Source: Candidatus Poribacteria bacterium (lineage in GTDB: Bacteria > Poribacteria > WGA-4E > WGA-3G). Taken from it: a DNA stretch of 64,000 nt. The position numbers were made by a program, and so were the translations under genes. Positions 1-8,471 of this stretch are shown one piece after another. The stretch's first letter is position 1. Every line of letters begins with the position of its first letter. Location: positions 216,366 through 280,365 of the forward strand of contig JAJECN010000020.1 of the NCBI GenBank assembly GCA_022821965.1, in the 5' to 3' direction. The notes beneath the pieces are model-generated. The model was not told the DNA's origin. It saw only the letters and a program-made list of their open reading frames with translations, and did not search any database.

Positions 1-63
1 AGCGATCAGCAGTTCTTCATCAGCCTGGACCAATGGAACAAGAATGACATTACTTTCCTTCAT
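1..63 (-). CDS. Probable MazF/PemK-type toxin, N-terminal fragment (runs off the window)
   Basis: An ATG at 63 on the minus strand opens a frame that stays open to the window edge. The 21 visible residues include 'KESNVILVPLVQAD'. That pattern of a short charged start, a hydrophobic strand and then P-x-x-QAD resembles the first strand of MazF/PemK-family endoribonuclease toxins, which cleave mRNA. The ATG overlaps the stop codon of the small upstream gene, as expected for translationally coupled toxin-antitoxin pairs. Only the first strand is visible, so the family call is an inference from pattern and context. Confidence 0.45.
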   Translation of the reverse strand, partial: MKESNVILVPLVQADEELLIA

Positions 64-223
64 AATCTGGATTCACCCATTTGAGCATGTCTGTCGTATA
101 TTCAGGTTCATCTTCTCCGTATGCACGCGCAAGCATCTGCATGGAAAGACGATACCAAGATTCGCGTTCCGTCGATTCTTGTTCTGATTCATATTTTTCA
201 ATAAGTGCCCCAACAACTTCCAT
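50..223 (-). CDS. Probable small antitoxin, partner of the edge toxin
   Basis: 57 codons from ATG 223. The protein is acidic and predicted largely helical, ending in a proline-containing tail ('MLKWVNPDYEGK'). Small acidic proteins ending in a (N)PDY-type tail often precede MazF-like toxins, where the tail wraps the toxin. The stop overlaps the start of the next frame at 63, giving a two-gene coupled unit. An upstream in-frame extension to 382 exists but collides with the divergent promoter and start of the gene at 384, so the shorter start is preferred. Function is inferred from size, charge and coupling only. Confidence 0.5.
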   Translation of the reverse strand: MEVVGALIEKYESEQESTERESWYRLSMQMLARAYGEDEPEYTTDMLKWVNPDYEGK

Positions 224-315
224 TGTGGAAACCCAAAATTGCCCAAAACTTAGTAATTTCAGTATAACACATATTTCATGAAAGCTCAGGCTTTTTTTAT
301 CAAATAACCTTTTTG

Positions 316-344
316 TTGATTTTGGGCTATATCTGTGGTATACT
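316..344 (+). promoter_or_regulatory. Sigma-70-type promoter for the coiled-coil membrane protein gene
   Basis: TTGATT at 316-321 and TATACT at 339-344 are separated by 17 bases. The predicted transcription start is near 351, leaving a leader of about 30 bases before the ATG at 384. Confidence 0.55.
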
Positions 345-383
345 TTGGTAAAAGAAACCACGCTGAACGAAGGAACTATCAAA

Positions 384-641
384 ATGGCTGATCAAGATTT
401 CTGGGAAAGGGTTCTCGAAAGTTTGGCACGGCTCGAATCACAAGCGAGAGAAAACAATGCGCGCTTGGAAAAACGTCTTGATTCTCTGGACACGCGTGTA
501 GGGACTCTGGAACGCGATGTGGGATGGATAAAGGGAAAATTGGAAGGTAAGCAAGAAGGCAGCAGTAAAGTGTTAACTGTCTTGACTGTATGTACTGCCG
601 TTGGAGCCGCAATTATAGCCCTTATTGCCTTGTTGAACTAA
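384..641 (+). CDS. Small coiled-coil protein with C-terminal membrane anchor
   Basis: 85 residues. Residues 1-60 are charged and helical with a heptad-like pattern ('RLEKRLDSLDTRVGTLERDV'). Residues 62-84 form one hydrophobic segment ending in LIALLN. The predicted topology is tail-anchored, with a cytoplasmic coiled coil for oligomerisation. ATG 384 is chosen over the upstream in-frame start at 345 because AAGGA lies about 10 bases before it and the upstream part has no coiled-coil character. It lies 45 bases before the type ISP-like gene at 687. A similar coil-plus-membrane protein follows the second type ISP-like gene, at 55594. Function unknown. Confidence 0.7.
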   Translation: MADQDFWERVLESLARLESQARENNARLEKRLDSLDTRVGTLERDVGWIKGKLEGKQEGSSKVLTVLTVCTAVGAAIIALIALLN

Positions 642-651
642 ACGTCTGCCT

Positions 652-680
652 TTGAACCTATTCCAAAAATTTGTTATCAT
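652..680 (+). promoter_or_regulatory. Promoter giving a probable leaderless transcript
   Basis: TTGAAC at 652-657 and TATCAT at 675-680 with a 17-base spacer. Six bases separate the -10 box from ATG 687, so the predicted start site is the A of the start codon. No Shine-Dalgarno sequence is present. Confidence 0.5.
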
Positions 681-686
681 ACGTCC

Positions 687-3600
687 ATGCCGAAACTCAA
701 CCTCAAACCCACCCACAAAGCAATCCGCGACTACTATGCTACGCTGCAACAATATGAACAACACGACATCACACACGAAGGCGCGGTCAGTTCACCCTTC
801 GATACACTCCTCCACACCTGTGCAAAACAGGTGAACGCTACACTCGTTCCGCAATATCCGATGCGTACCTCAAAAGGAAACCGGATCGTCATTGATGGGG
901 CAATCCTCGACGAATACGGACTCCCGATCGGCTACTGGGAAGCGAAAGATATAGACGACGACCTCACCAAAGCCGTGCAGCAGAAACAGAACGCAGGCTA
1001 TCCGCTCGACAATATCCTCTTCCAAACGCCACGGCGCGCTATCTTATACCAGAACGAACAAGAGGTCCTGGACATTGACATTACGGAACCAGCAAACCTG
1101 ATTGCCGCACTCCAATACCTATTCTCTTATGTGCCACCCGCGCTGGACAACTGGCACACCGCCGTCTCCGATTTCAGAGCACACGTCCCAGACCTCGCAA
1201 GCAAACTAAAGGAGCTCATCGAGCAACGCCACGAAACCGATCCAGCCTTCAAGAAAGCGTTCTCCGATTTTTACGAAACCTGCCGCACCGCGATTAACCC
1301 CGAACTCTCACAGGATGCCGTCGAGGAGATGCTCATCCAGCATATCCTCACCGAACGCATCTTCAGGACTGTCTTTAACAACTCCGCCTTCACCCGCCGA
1401 AATATTATCGCACGTGAGATTGAAAACGTCGTTGACGAACTCATCCGGCAGGCGTTCAGTCGCGAGGAATTTCTCACACCCTTAGACAGGTTCTACGTCG
1501 CCATTGAGCAAGCCGCGATGCTCTGCAAAGACTTCACCCAAAAACAGCACTTCCTCAACACGTTCTATGAGAAATTCTTTCAAGGGTTCTCCGAAGATGT
1601 GGCGGATACACACGGCATCGTCTACACACCGCAACCCATCGTCGATTTCATGGTGAACAGTGTGGCACATATCCTCGAAACCGAGTTCGGTCGATCGCTC
1701 TCGGATACGGGGGTGCATATCATCGATCCATTCGTCGGTACGGGCAATTTCATCGTCCGTCTCATGCAGGACATCCAAGGCACAGCGTTAGAGGCGAAAT
1801 ATCGTCATGAGCTCCACTGCAACGAGGTGATGCTTCTGCCCTACTACATCGCCAGCCTGAACGTTGAACAGGAATACTTTCAACGCACAGGGACGTATCT
1901 ACCGTTTGAAGGCATCGCGCTTGCGGATACGTTTGAGTTGCTTGAACAGCAGCAAGGCGAACTCTTCACGCGTGAGAACACAGAACGCGTAAAGAGACAG
2001 CAGGCGGCGGATATGTTCGTCGTTATCGGCAATCCGCCTTATAATGCGTGGCAGGTTAACGATAGTGACAACAATAGGAATCGAAAATACGCGGTGATGG
2101 ATAAACGGATTACAGACACCTACGCCGCAGATTCCAAGGCGACACTCAAAAACGCGCTCTATGACCCATACATAAAAGCTATTCGATGGGCTTCGGACCG
2201 GATTGGGCAGGAAGGTGTTGTTGCATTTGTAACAAATAATGGCTTTCTTGACGGTTTGGCGTTTGATGGCATGCGAAAACACCTTGCAGACGATTTTGAT
2301 GCGATTTATGTCCTGGATTTAGGGGGGAACGCCCGGGAGGGATTGAAGGTTTCCAATGCTAATGTGTTCGGCATTCGAGTCGGTGTGAGCATCAATTTGT
2401 TTATAAAAAATAAGGATAAGTCATCAGGGAAACCCAATATCTTTTATTTTCGCACCGATGACTTGTGGAATAAGGAAAGAAAATTTAATTTTCTCAATGA
2501 ACACCAACACACAGGAAACATAGAATGGAATTCAATTCAACCAAATAAGCAGTCCACATGGTTAACGGAAGGACTTCACATTGAGTTTGACACCTTTATT
2601 CCAATGGGGACCAAGGAAGCAAAGGCACAGAAAAGTATAGCAGAAAATGTGGTTTTTAAAACTTACAGCAATGGTATTAAAACTAATCGTGATGCGTGGG
2701 TTTACAACTTCAATCGAAACGCCCTCACCGAGAATGTTCAGAGAATAATTGGCACTTACAACGCTGAGGTGGATAGGTGGAAGCGTCGAGAGGATCAGCG
2801 GATAAATGCCAGTGATTTTGTAATTTATGATGACTCAAAAATCAAGTGGGATCAGGAATTACGTCGGCACTTGCAACGTGGTAGGTTTGCTGAATGGACA
2901 GAAAGCAAGGTGCGAACATCGCTCTACCGTCCGTTCACAAAATCCGATCTGTTCTTCGACCGCGTTCTAAACAATAGAGTCTATCTGCTTCCATCCATTT
3001 TCCCGACACCTGAGACAGAAACGGAAAATAAGGTAATATGTGTTGCAGGCATTGGTAACAGAAAAAGTTTTGGATGCCTTGCGACCAACAATATCCCTGC
3101 CTTAGATTTGGCATTTGAGAAGGCTCAATGCTTCCCATTCTACACCTACGACGAGGACGGCACAAACCGACGAGAAAACATCACCGATTGGGCATTGACA
3201 GAATTCCGAACCCATTACGGCGATGACACCATCACCAAATGGGACATTTTCCATTACAACTATGCCCTTTTACATCACCCCACCTATCGCGAGAAATACG
3301 AGATGAACCTCAAGCGCGACCTGCCGCATATCCCTTTCGCCGAAGACTTCTGGGGATTTGCCACTGCAGGCGAGGCGTTAGCAGACCTCCACATCAACTA
3401 CGAATCCGCTCCGAAATATGATGGACTGAAATATATCGAAACACCCGGTATGACAGTGAATTGGCGTGTTGAGAAGATGAAACTCTCCAAAGACAAGACG
3501 CAGCTGAAATACAACGATTTCCTCACACTGGACGGTATTCCTGCAGAAGTATATAACTACCGGTTGGGGACGCGTTCAGCGTTAGAATGGATAGTGGATC

Positions 3601-3749
3601 AGTATCGCGTCAAGGTGGACAAACGAAGCGGCATCGTCAACGACCCGAACCGTGAGGCAGAACCGCAGTATATCGTAGACCTCATCGCCCGCGTCATCAC
3701 CGTCAGCCTAAAGACGGTGGAGATAGTCAAAAACTTGCCTACGTTGTAG
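687..3749 (+). CDS. Type ISP-like restriction-modification enzyme (nuclease-methyltransferase-specificity fusion, no helicase)
   Basis: 1020 residues. An N-terminal PD-(D/E)XK-like nuclease is suggested by D70 and E85-A-K87 in 'GLPIGYWEAKD'. A helical region follows, then a gamma-class N6-adenine methyltransferase: motif X at 310-319 (GIVYTPQPIV), motif I DPFVGTGNF at 347-355 (AdoMet binding) and catalytic NPPY at 449-452. The C-terminal third resembles the target-recognition region of type ISP enzymes, including 'LDGIPAEVYNYRLGTRSALE' near the end. LlaBIII-type ISP enzymes carry a RecA-like translocase between nuclease and methyltransferase; I see no Walker motifs here. It therefore probably acts as a helicase-less, type IIG-like bifunctional enzyme. 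Expression is probably leaderless. Confidence 0.85.
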   Translation: MPKLNLKPTHKAIRDYYATLQQYEQHDITHEGAVSSPFDTLLHTCAKQVNATLVPQYPMRTSKGNRIVIDGAILDEYGLPIGYWEAKDIDDDLTKAVQQKQNAGYPLDNILFQTPRRAILYQNEQEVLDIDITEPANLIAALQYLFSYVPPALDNWHTAVSDFRAHVPDLASKLKELIEQRHETDPAFKKAFSDFYETCRTAINPELSQDAVEEMLIQHILTERIFRTVFNNSAFTRRNIIAREIENVVDELIRQAFSREEFLTPLDRFYVAIEQAAMLCKDFTQKQHFLNTFYEKFFQGFSEDVADTHGIVYTPQPIVDFMVNSVAHILETEFGRSLSDTGVHIIDPFVGTGNFIVRLMQDIQGTALEAKYRHELHCNEVMLLPYYIASLNVEQEYFQRTGTYLPFEGIALADTFELLEQQQGELFTRENTERVKRQQAADMFVVIGNPPYNAWQVNDSDNNRNRKYAVMDKRITDTYAADSKATLKNALYDPYIKAIRWASDRIGQEGVVAFVTNNGFLDGLAFDGMRKHLADDFDAIYVLDLGGNAREGLKVSNANVFGIRVGVSINLFIKNKDKSSGKPNIFYFRTDDLWNKERKFNFLNEHQHTGNIEWNSIQPNKQSTWLTEGLHIEFDTFIPMGTKEAKAQKSIAENVVFKTYSNGIKTNRDAWVYNFNRNALTENVQRIIGTYNAEVDRWKRREDQRINASDFVIYDDSKIKWDQELRRHLQRGRFAEWTESKVRTSLYRPFTKSDLFFDRVLNNRVYLLPSIFPTPETETENKVICVAGIGNRKSFGCLATNNIPALDLAFEKAQCFPFYTYDEDGTNRRENITDWALTEFRTHYGDDTITKWDIFHYNYALLHHPTYREKYEMNLKRDLPHIPFAEDFWGFATAGEALADLHINYESAPKYDGLKYIETPGMTVNWRVEKMKLSKDKTQLKYNDFLTLDGIPAEVYNYRLGTRSALEWIVDQYRVKVDKRSGIVNDPNREAEPQYIVDLIARVITVSLKTVEIVKNLPTL

Positions 3750-3793
3750 ATCCATTCTTTTTTCAAAAATCAGAAAAACTGAGGAAAACTCTA

Positions 3794-4549
3794 ATGTTTA
3801 GATACTTTGTCGTTTTACTCACACTCGTCGGAATCTTCAACGATGTATCCGCACATAACAGGAAGATAGCATCGGACGGCTGTCATCGAGAAGGTGATTC
3901 TTATCACTGCCATTCCGCAGATACAACGATAGGTTTTATATCGAACGAAGCCCGCTATTACGAAGTAGACCGAGTTATTGACGGAGACACCCTCGATTTC
4001 ATCTATAGCGACCAAGGTCCCATTACAACACGACTCTACGGTGTGGATACCCCTGAAAGCCGTAAAGGGGCAAAACTCACGAAAGATGCGAAATCTGTAT
4101 TGGAACAACGTGGTATTACACGTGACCACGATGACTATAATGACCTCTTGGAAGACGAGAAAGAGCGTCAATTGGAACTCGGCGCAGCGGCAACGCAATA
4201 TGTCAAGGATACCCTCAAAGACAAGGATGTATTCGTGCTTTTCGAGGATTCTGACACATTTCCGTTTATCCAAAAGGATTCTGTAGGCAGGTTCTTGGCG
4301 TATGTGTTTTACACAGATGACACCGGGACTGGCATGCTAAACTTGCAACTTATTGCCGACGGACATGCCGAAGCCGATTACCTGGACTCGCCATTCCGAT
4401 ACCGATGGGCGTTCATTGATGGCGACATAGACGCAGTAAGGGAAAAGATTGCGTCTGTGGCACTCCCAGAGAAGCCTGTACCACTTTCACCAGCACCCGA
4501 TCATCGCCTCACAACTACTTGGGCATCCCTCAAAAAACGATACCGCTAA
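3794..4549 (+). CDS. Secreted thermonuclease (SNase) family protein
   Basis: 251 residues. A signal peptide spans 1-20, with cleavage likely after VSA. A short His/Cys-rich segment (C30-H31, Y37-H-C-H40) of YHYH style follows. The SNase domain starts near 55: VIDGDT with D63 for Ca2+, R80, D85-T86 and E88 in 'RLYGVDTPES', and R166 in GRFLAYV match the catalytic Arg/Glu/Arg set of staphylococcal nuclease. A charged insertion (about 95-130) lies between the two catalytic blocks. It likely degrades extracellular or periplasmic nucleic acid. It follows the restriction enzyme by 44 bases on the same strand. Confidence 0.85.
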   Translation: MFRYFVVLLTLVGIFNDVSAHNRKIASDGCHREGDSYHCHSADTTIGFISNEARYYEVDRVIDGDTLDFIYSDQGPITTRLYGVDTPESRKGAKLTKDAKSVLEQRGITRDHDDYNDLLEDEKERQLELGAAATQYVKDTLKDKDVFVLFEDSDTFPFIQKDSVGRFLAYVFYTDDTGTGMLNLQLIADGHAEADYLDSPFRYRWAFIDGDIDAVREKIASVALPEKPVPLSPAPDHRLTTTWASLKKRYR

Positions 4550-4553
4550 AAAC

Positions 4554-4582
4554 TTGACACCAACCCTAACTTCCGATACAAT
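4554..4582 (+). promoter_or_regulatory. Consensus promoter giving a probable leaderless selenoprotein transcript
   Basis: TTGACA at 4554-4559, a 17-base spacer, and TACAAT at 4577-4582. The ATG at 4589 sits where transcription should begin, with exactly the same 6-base spacing after the -10 box as at gene 687. No Shine-Dalgarno sequence is seen. Confidence 0.6.
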
Positions 4583-4588
4583 ATGCCC

Positions 4589-5086
4589 ATGCCACGCAAA
4601 AACAAGATACTCAACATCGGCGATCCCGCGCCGTCATTCACACTGCCATCGCACCAACGCGAGGAAATATCGCTGGAAACCTATCGCGACGCGCAAAACG
4701 TTGTCCTAACTTTTTTTCGAGGAACATGGTGACCGAACAGCCGCCGTCAGTTGTCGGCAGTGCAAGAAAACGTCGAAAATTACGCGGAATACACAGCCAC
4801 GCCGCTCGCGATAGCGGGACAGTGGCCCCGTGAACTCCGAGGCTATGCCGACAAAAACGGCATTACATTCCCTTTACTGGTAGACAAAACCCGAAACGTC
4901 ATAAAAAGTTATGGGGTCTACCACTGGCTCAGCTTAGAGGCTTACAACATCGCACGTCCCGCAACATTCATCATTGACAAAACTGGGATTATCAGATATA
5001 TGTATATCGGCACGCATCAATTTGATCTTGTCCAACAGACAGAACTCCTTGAATCGCTCAAAGAAGTGGCAGGACTACAAAAATGA
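4589..5086 (+). CDS. Redoxin/AhpC-TSA family protein, probable selenoprotein (Sec at TGA 4730)
   Basis: 165 residues if TGA 4730-4732 is read as selenocysteine (residue 48). The frame is open on both sides. Upstream it encodes a typical redoxin start ('GDPAPSFTLPS', then 'NVVLTFFRGTW'); downstream 'PNSRRQLSAVQ' continues the fold to 'RPATFIIDKTGIIRYMYIG'. In Prx-like thioredoxin-fold proteins the site after RGTW is CPxC, with the first Cys peroxidatic. Here it reads UPNS: the catalytic position is TGA and the second Cys is Ser. That suits a selenol peroxidase, while a random nonsense mutation exactly at the active residue is unlikely. An in-frame ATG at 4583 is the alternative start. A hairpin follows the TGA. 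It is likely a cytosolic peroxide or disulfide reductase. Confidence 0.75.
4730..4760 (+). promoter_or_regulatory. Candidate bacterial SECIS hairpin after UGA
   Basis: After TGA 4730-4732, GCCG (4743-4746) pairs with CGGC (4755-4758). C4748-G4753 can extend the stem inside, leaving the loop AGTT 16 bases after the UGA. Bacterial SECIS elements lie in the coding region just 3' of UGA, with a small apical loop carrying a G in its first two positions, which fits. The stem is short; no folding energy was computed. Confidence 0.4.
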
Positions 5087-5088
5087 TT

Positions 5089-5116
5089 TTGATTTCTGCT
5101 CGAAATGTGATATAAT
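5089..5116 (+). promoter_or_regulatory. Promoter of the riboflavin operon
   Basis: TTGATT at 5089-5094, 16-base spacer, perfect TATAAT at 5111-5116, just after the redoxin stop and about 95 bases before ribD. The FMN riboswitch (RFN) signature is not recognisable in the leader, so operon control by that route is not supported. Confidence 0.5.
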
Positions 5117-5211
5117 TTAAAAAAACTTGGGTATAGATAACGCATCGCTGTTCTCCTATGATCGCTGGCGATGTTTGAAACCTCGTCAGTGAATATACAG
5201 AACTAACGCAA

Positions 5212-6315
5212 ATGGACGAAACACATATAGCCTTTATGCAACGCGCACTCGACTTAGCACGGCAGGCGAAGGGACGCACGAGTCCGAATCCGCTCGTCGG
5301 CGCGGTCATTGTAAAGGATGGAAAGGTTATCGGTGAAGGGTATCACAAGAAAGCGGGAACCGCGCACGCAGAAGTCCACGCATTGAACGCCGCAGGCGAA
5401 AACGCCAAAGGTGCAACGCTTTACACGAATCTTGAGCCGTGTTGTCATTGGGGACGGACACCGCCCTGCACAGCGGCACTGATTAACGCAGGTATCGCCC
5501 ACGTCTACGTCGCAGAAGTTGATTTGAATCCGAGTGTTGCAGGCAAAGGCGTTCAACAACTTCAAAATGCGGGTATCGACGTCCATGTAGGCGTATGTGA
5601 GCAGGAAGCATCAGACCTGAACGAGGTGCATCGAAAATACATTCAGACCGGCAAGCCCTTTGTTATCCTCAAAACTGCGATGAGCCTCGACGGAAAAATC
5701 GCCACTGTTTCTGGCGAATCGCAATGGATTACATCCGAGGCATCACGGCAGCGGGGACACGAGGTTCGGGACGCGGTAGATGCGATCCTTGTCGGTAGAG
5801 GCACAGTCGAACGTGACAATCCATCACTAACGACACGGCTGCAGGATAGAGAAGGACAGGACGCGATTCGGATTGTGTTAGATTCACACGGGAAAACTCG
5901 CACGGATGCACGCATTTTCAATGCCGAAAGCGAGGCTGGCGTTATCGTGGCAGTAACGGCAGAGGCACCCCCTGAAAACGTTAACGCTTTGGAAAAGGCG
6001 GGGGCGGAAGTTATCACTGTTCCAGCATCGCACGGAAACCAGGTCTGTTTCAAAAGTTTGATGGAGATATTGGGCAAACGTGAGATAACAAGCGTCCTGA
6101 TAGAAGGCGGTGGCGAAATCAACGCATCGGCGATCGCTGCAGGTGTTGTTGACAAGGTTATGTGCTTCGTTGCACCCAAACTCATCGGTGGTCAAGATGC
6201 CCCTGGACCGATCGGTGGAATAGGCATCCGCAGTTTGGCTGACGCAATAAACCTACAACGCATCAACATTACACAGATGCCTGAGCACGACCTTTTAATT
6301 GAAGGATACCTATAA
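5212..6315 (+). CDS. ribD: Bifunctional pyrimidine deaminase/reductase RibD
   Basis: 367 residues, the usual RibD length. The N-terminal cytidine-deaminase-like domain (1-145) has the zinc site H52-A-E54 and PCCHWGRTPPC (76-86). The C-terminal reductase domain starts at 'KPFVILKTAMSLDGKIA' (148) and includes 'DAILVGRGTVERDNPSLTTR'. It deaminates 2,5-diamino-6-ribosylaminopyrimidinone phosphate and reduces the ribose side chain, steps 2 and 3 of riboflavin synthesis. It is first gene of a ribD-ribE-ribBA-ribH cluster; the stop is one base before the riboflavin synthase ATG. Confidence 0.96.
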   Translation: MDETHIAFMQRALDLARQAKGRTSPNPLVGAVIVKDGKVIGEGYHKKAGTAHAEVHALNAAGENAKGATLYTNLEPCCHWGRTPPCTAALINAGIAHVYVAEVDLNPSVAGKGVQQLQNAGIDVHVGVCEQEASDLNEVHRKYIQTGKPFVILKTAMSLDGKIATVSGESQWITSEASRQRGHEVRDAVDAILVGRGTVERDNPSLTTRLQDREGQDAIRIVLDSHGKTRTDARIFNAESEAGVIVAVTAEAPPENVNALEKAGAEVITVPASHGNQVCFKSLMEILGKREITSVLIEGGGEINASAIAAGVVDKVMCFVAPKLIGGQDAPGPIGGIGIRSLADAINLQRINITQMPEHDLLIEGYL

Positions 6316-6316
6316 C

Positions 6317-6988
6317 ATGTTCACTGGGATCGTCGAGGAACTCGGAAAGATTAGAAGTATCCAAGTCAAATCTCAGGATGTGACACTTGAAATTCAGGCG
6401 ACCGATGTTCTCAGCGATGCGAAGGTTGGTGACAGTATCGCTATTGACGGTGCCTGCCTCACGATCCGTTTTCTCACATCGGAAGCATTCACTGTTGATG
6501 TATCCGCTGAGACCTTGCGTAAGACAACATTGGGTGAGCGGAAAGTCGGAGACCCCGTTAATTTAGAACGTTCACTCCGACTCAGCGATAGGTTAGGTGG
6601 ACATCTCGTATTGGGACACGTCGATGAGGTCGCTACAATCTGTGGGTGGAAAGACGAAGGAGACGCTTCTCTGATGCAGGTAACGATAAGTAGTGCCACC
6701 AGACCTTACATCGCATATAAAGGATCGGTTACCGTCGACGGTGTCAGTTTAACTGTATCAAATCTACACGCAGATGCCTTTGAAGTCGCATTGATTCCAC
6801 ATACGAAGGACGTGACAACCCTCGGAGCGAAACGCACCGGTGCAAAGGTTAATCTCGAAGTTGACATCATTGCGCGTTATCTTGAAACGCTTCTCAAAAA
6901 TACCGAGGGGAAGAGGGAGTGGAACAATCAACCCTCTACCGAGACTCTTAATTTGAACTTTTTATCGAAACACGGCTATATCGAATAG
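6317..6988 (+). CDS. ribE: Riboflavin synthase alpha subunit
   Basis: 223 residues with two lumazine-binding barrels: 'MFTGIVEELGKI' plus GDSIAIDGACLTI, then 'LVLGHVDEVATI' plus KGSVTVDGVSLTV. It converts two 6,7-dimethyl-8-ribityllumazine molecules to riboflavin. ATG 6317 is chosen because MFTGIVE is the canonical start and AAGGA lies upstream; a frame start at 6299 lies inside ribD. The usual NGVCLT motif reads DGACLT, a mild variant. A C-terminal extension follows the second barrel (about 195-223). One base separates it from ribD, implying coupling. Confidence 0.95.
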   Translation: MFTGIVEELGKIRSIQVKSQDVTLEIQATDVLSDAKVGDSIAIDGACLTIRFLTSEAFTVDVSAETLRKTTLGERKVGDPVNLERSLRLSDRLGGHLVLGHVDEVATICGWKDEGDASLMQVTISSATRPYIAYKGSVTVDGVSLTVSNLHADAFEVALIPHTKDVTTLGAKRTGAKVNLEVDIIARYLETLLKNTEGKREWNNQPSTETLNLNFLSKHGYIE

Positions 6989-7116
6989 CCGTCAGCAGCA
7001 ATAGCAATCGGCTTTCAGCACGGTTTTTCTGCGAAAAACCTTTCAGCAGTCAGTAAAGAGGCGTTTTTTAATGTTTGCGTCTTTGCTGATGGCTGACCGC
7101 TGACGGCTGATGACTA
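6989..7116. repeat. Intergenic palindromic repeat array (GATGGCTGA type)
   Basis: Filled with CAGCAGTCAG/GGCTGATGGCTGACCGCTGACGG-like units facing each other. It fills the ribE-ribBA gap up to the start codon region. No Shine-Dalgarno is visible for ribBA. Confidence 0.7.
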
Positions 7117-7133
7117 ATACGCCGATAGCCATT

Positions 7134-8366
7134 ATGCCAAATAATTTTAACACTATTCCTGAAGCACTCTCTGCAATCCAAAACGGGGAAATGATTATCG
7201 TCGTTGATGAACCCGATCGCGAGAACGAAGGCGATCTCATCATGGCGGCTGAAAAGGTAACGGCAGAGACTATCAATTTCATGGCAAGATACGGTAGGGG
7301 TTTGATATGCCTACCGACCTGTTCAGAACGCCTTACCGAACTCGAACTCGACCCGATGGTAGTGTCTAACACGGCGCAAATGCAGACCGCTTTCACAGTC
7401 ACTATTGATGCCAAAGAGGTTACGACCGGTATTTCGGCACAGGAACGCGCCTACACGATCCAAAAATTCGTTGACCCTGAAGCCATCCCGTCAGATTTCG
7501 TCCGTCCTGGGCACATTTTCCCGTTAGAAGCGAAACCGGGCGGTGTTCTCCGACGCGCAGGGCATACCGAAGCCACCGTCGATTTAGCACGGATGGCAGG
7601 ACTCTATCCCGCGGGTGTCCTCTGTGAGATCCTCAACGAAGACGGCAGCATGGCACGCGTCCCCGAGCTAATGGTGTTCGCCGCGCAACATCAACTCAAA
7701 ATCATCACTATTGCCGACCTAATCGCGTACCGCCGTGAGACAGAGACCCTGATTAGACGTGTCGCCACTGCTGATATCCCGACCGCGCACGGTGAGTTCA
7801 AACTTTATGCCTACGAAAGCACCGATACAAGTGGTGAAACCGTTGAAGGCGATAGAACGCACGTCGCACTCGCAAAAGGCGATCTTACCGATGCAGCCCC
7901 AATCTTAGTCCGTGTGCATTCGCAATGCCTTACGGGTGATGTCTTCGGCTCTCTCAGATGCGATTGCGGTGCACAACTCGAAATCGCTTTGCAAACCATT
8001 GAGGAGGAAGGCAGAGGCGTACTCGTCTATATGCGACAGGAAGGTAGAGGAATGGGGCTCAAAGGGAAATTGCGCGCGTATCAGCTACAAGATAACGACG
8101 GATTGGACACCGTTGAGGCGAATGAACACCTCGGATTTCCCGCAGATTTGCGAGATTACGGTATCGGAGCACAGATATTAGCCGACTTAGGGGTCCGAAA
8201 GATGCGGTTGATGACAAACAACCCGAAAAAAGTCACAGGACTGTCTGGACATGGGCTTGAAATCGTTGAACGTATTCCGTTGCAAACCAAGCCGAACGTC
8301 TTTAACCGCCGATATTTAGAAACTAAACGTTCTAAACTCGGTCACCTCCTCCTACATGAGGAATAA
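7134..8366 (+). CDS. ribBA: Bifunctional DHBP synthase/GTP cyclohydrolase II (RibBA)
   Basis: 410 residues from ATG 7134. The DHBP synthase half (to about 200) has [15 protein letters not shown] and [13 protein letters not shown], and makes 3,4-dihydroxy-2-butanone 4-phosphate. The cyclohydrolase half has the zinc site [34 protein letters not shown] and [12 protein letters not shown], and opens GTP, the first committed step. The in-frame ATG at 7110 lies inside the dispersed repeat and adds 8 atypical residues, so 7134 is preferred. It supplies both precursors to the other rib enzymes of the cluster. Confidence 0.96.
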   Translation: MPNNFNTIPEALSAIQNGEMIIVVDEPDRENEGDLIMAAEKVTAETINFMARYGRGLICLPTCSERLTELELDPMVVSNTAQMQTAFTVTIDAKEVTTGISAQERAYTIQKFVDPEAIPSDFVRPGHIFPLEAKPGGVLRRAGHTEATVDLARMAGLYPAGVLCEILNEDGSMARVPELMVFAAQHQLKIITIADLIAYRRETETLIRRVATADIPTAHGEFKLYAYESTDTSGETVEGDRTHVALAKGDLTDAAPILVRVHSQCLTGDVFGSLRCDCGAQLEIALQTIEEEGRGVLVYMRQEGRGMGLKGKLRAYQLQDNDGLDTVEANEHLGFPADLRDYGIGAQILADLGVRKMRLMTNNPKKVTGLSGHGLEIVERIPLQTKPNVFNRRYLETKRSKLGHLLLHEE

Positions 8367-8375
8367 AGAATGGAG

Positions 8376-8461
8376 AGTTGACGGTTAACAGTTAAAAAAG
8401 GCATTCGGTTTACCAAAATCTCTCTTTAACCGAAAACTGAAAACTGACAACCGATAACTAA
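8376..8461. repeat. Intergenic palindromic repeat (TCAGTT/AACTGA type)
   Basis: AGTTGACGGTTAACAGTTAA on the left faces AACTGAAAACTGACAACCG on the right. It fills the ribBA-ribH gap to within about 10 bases of the ribH ATG, which has no clear Shine-Dalgarno. Confidence 0.7.
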
Positions 8462-8471
8462 TAAAAAAACT

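Noticed and set aside
5117..5211. FMN riboswitch before ribD
   Set aside because: The conserved RFN core (AGGGxxxGGGG and GATTCxxxxxxxCGGCGGTTAxAG-like blocks) is not present in the 95-base leader.
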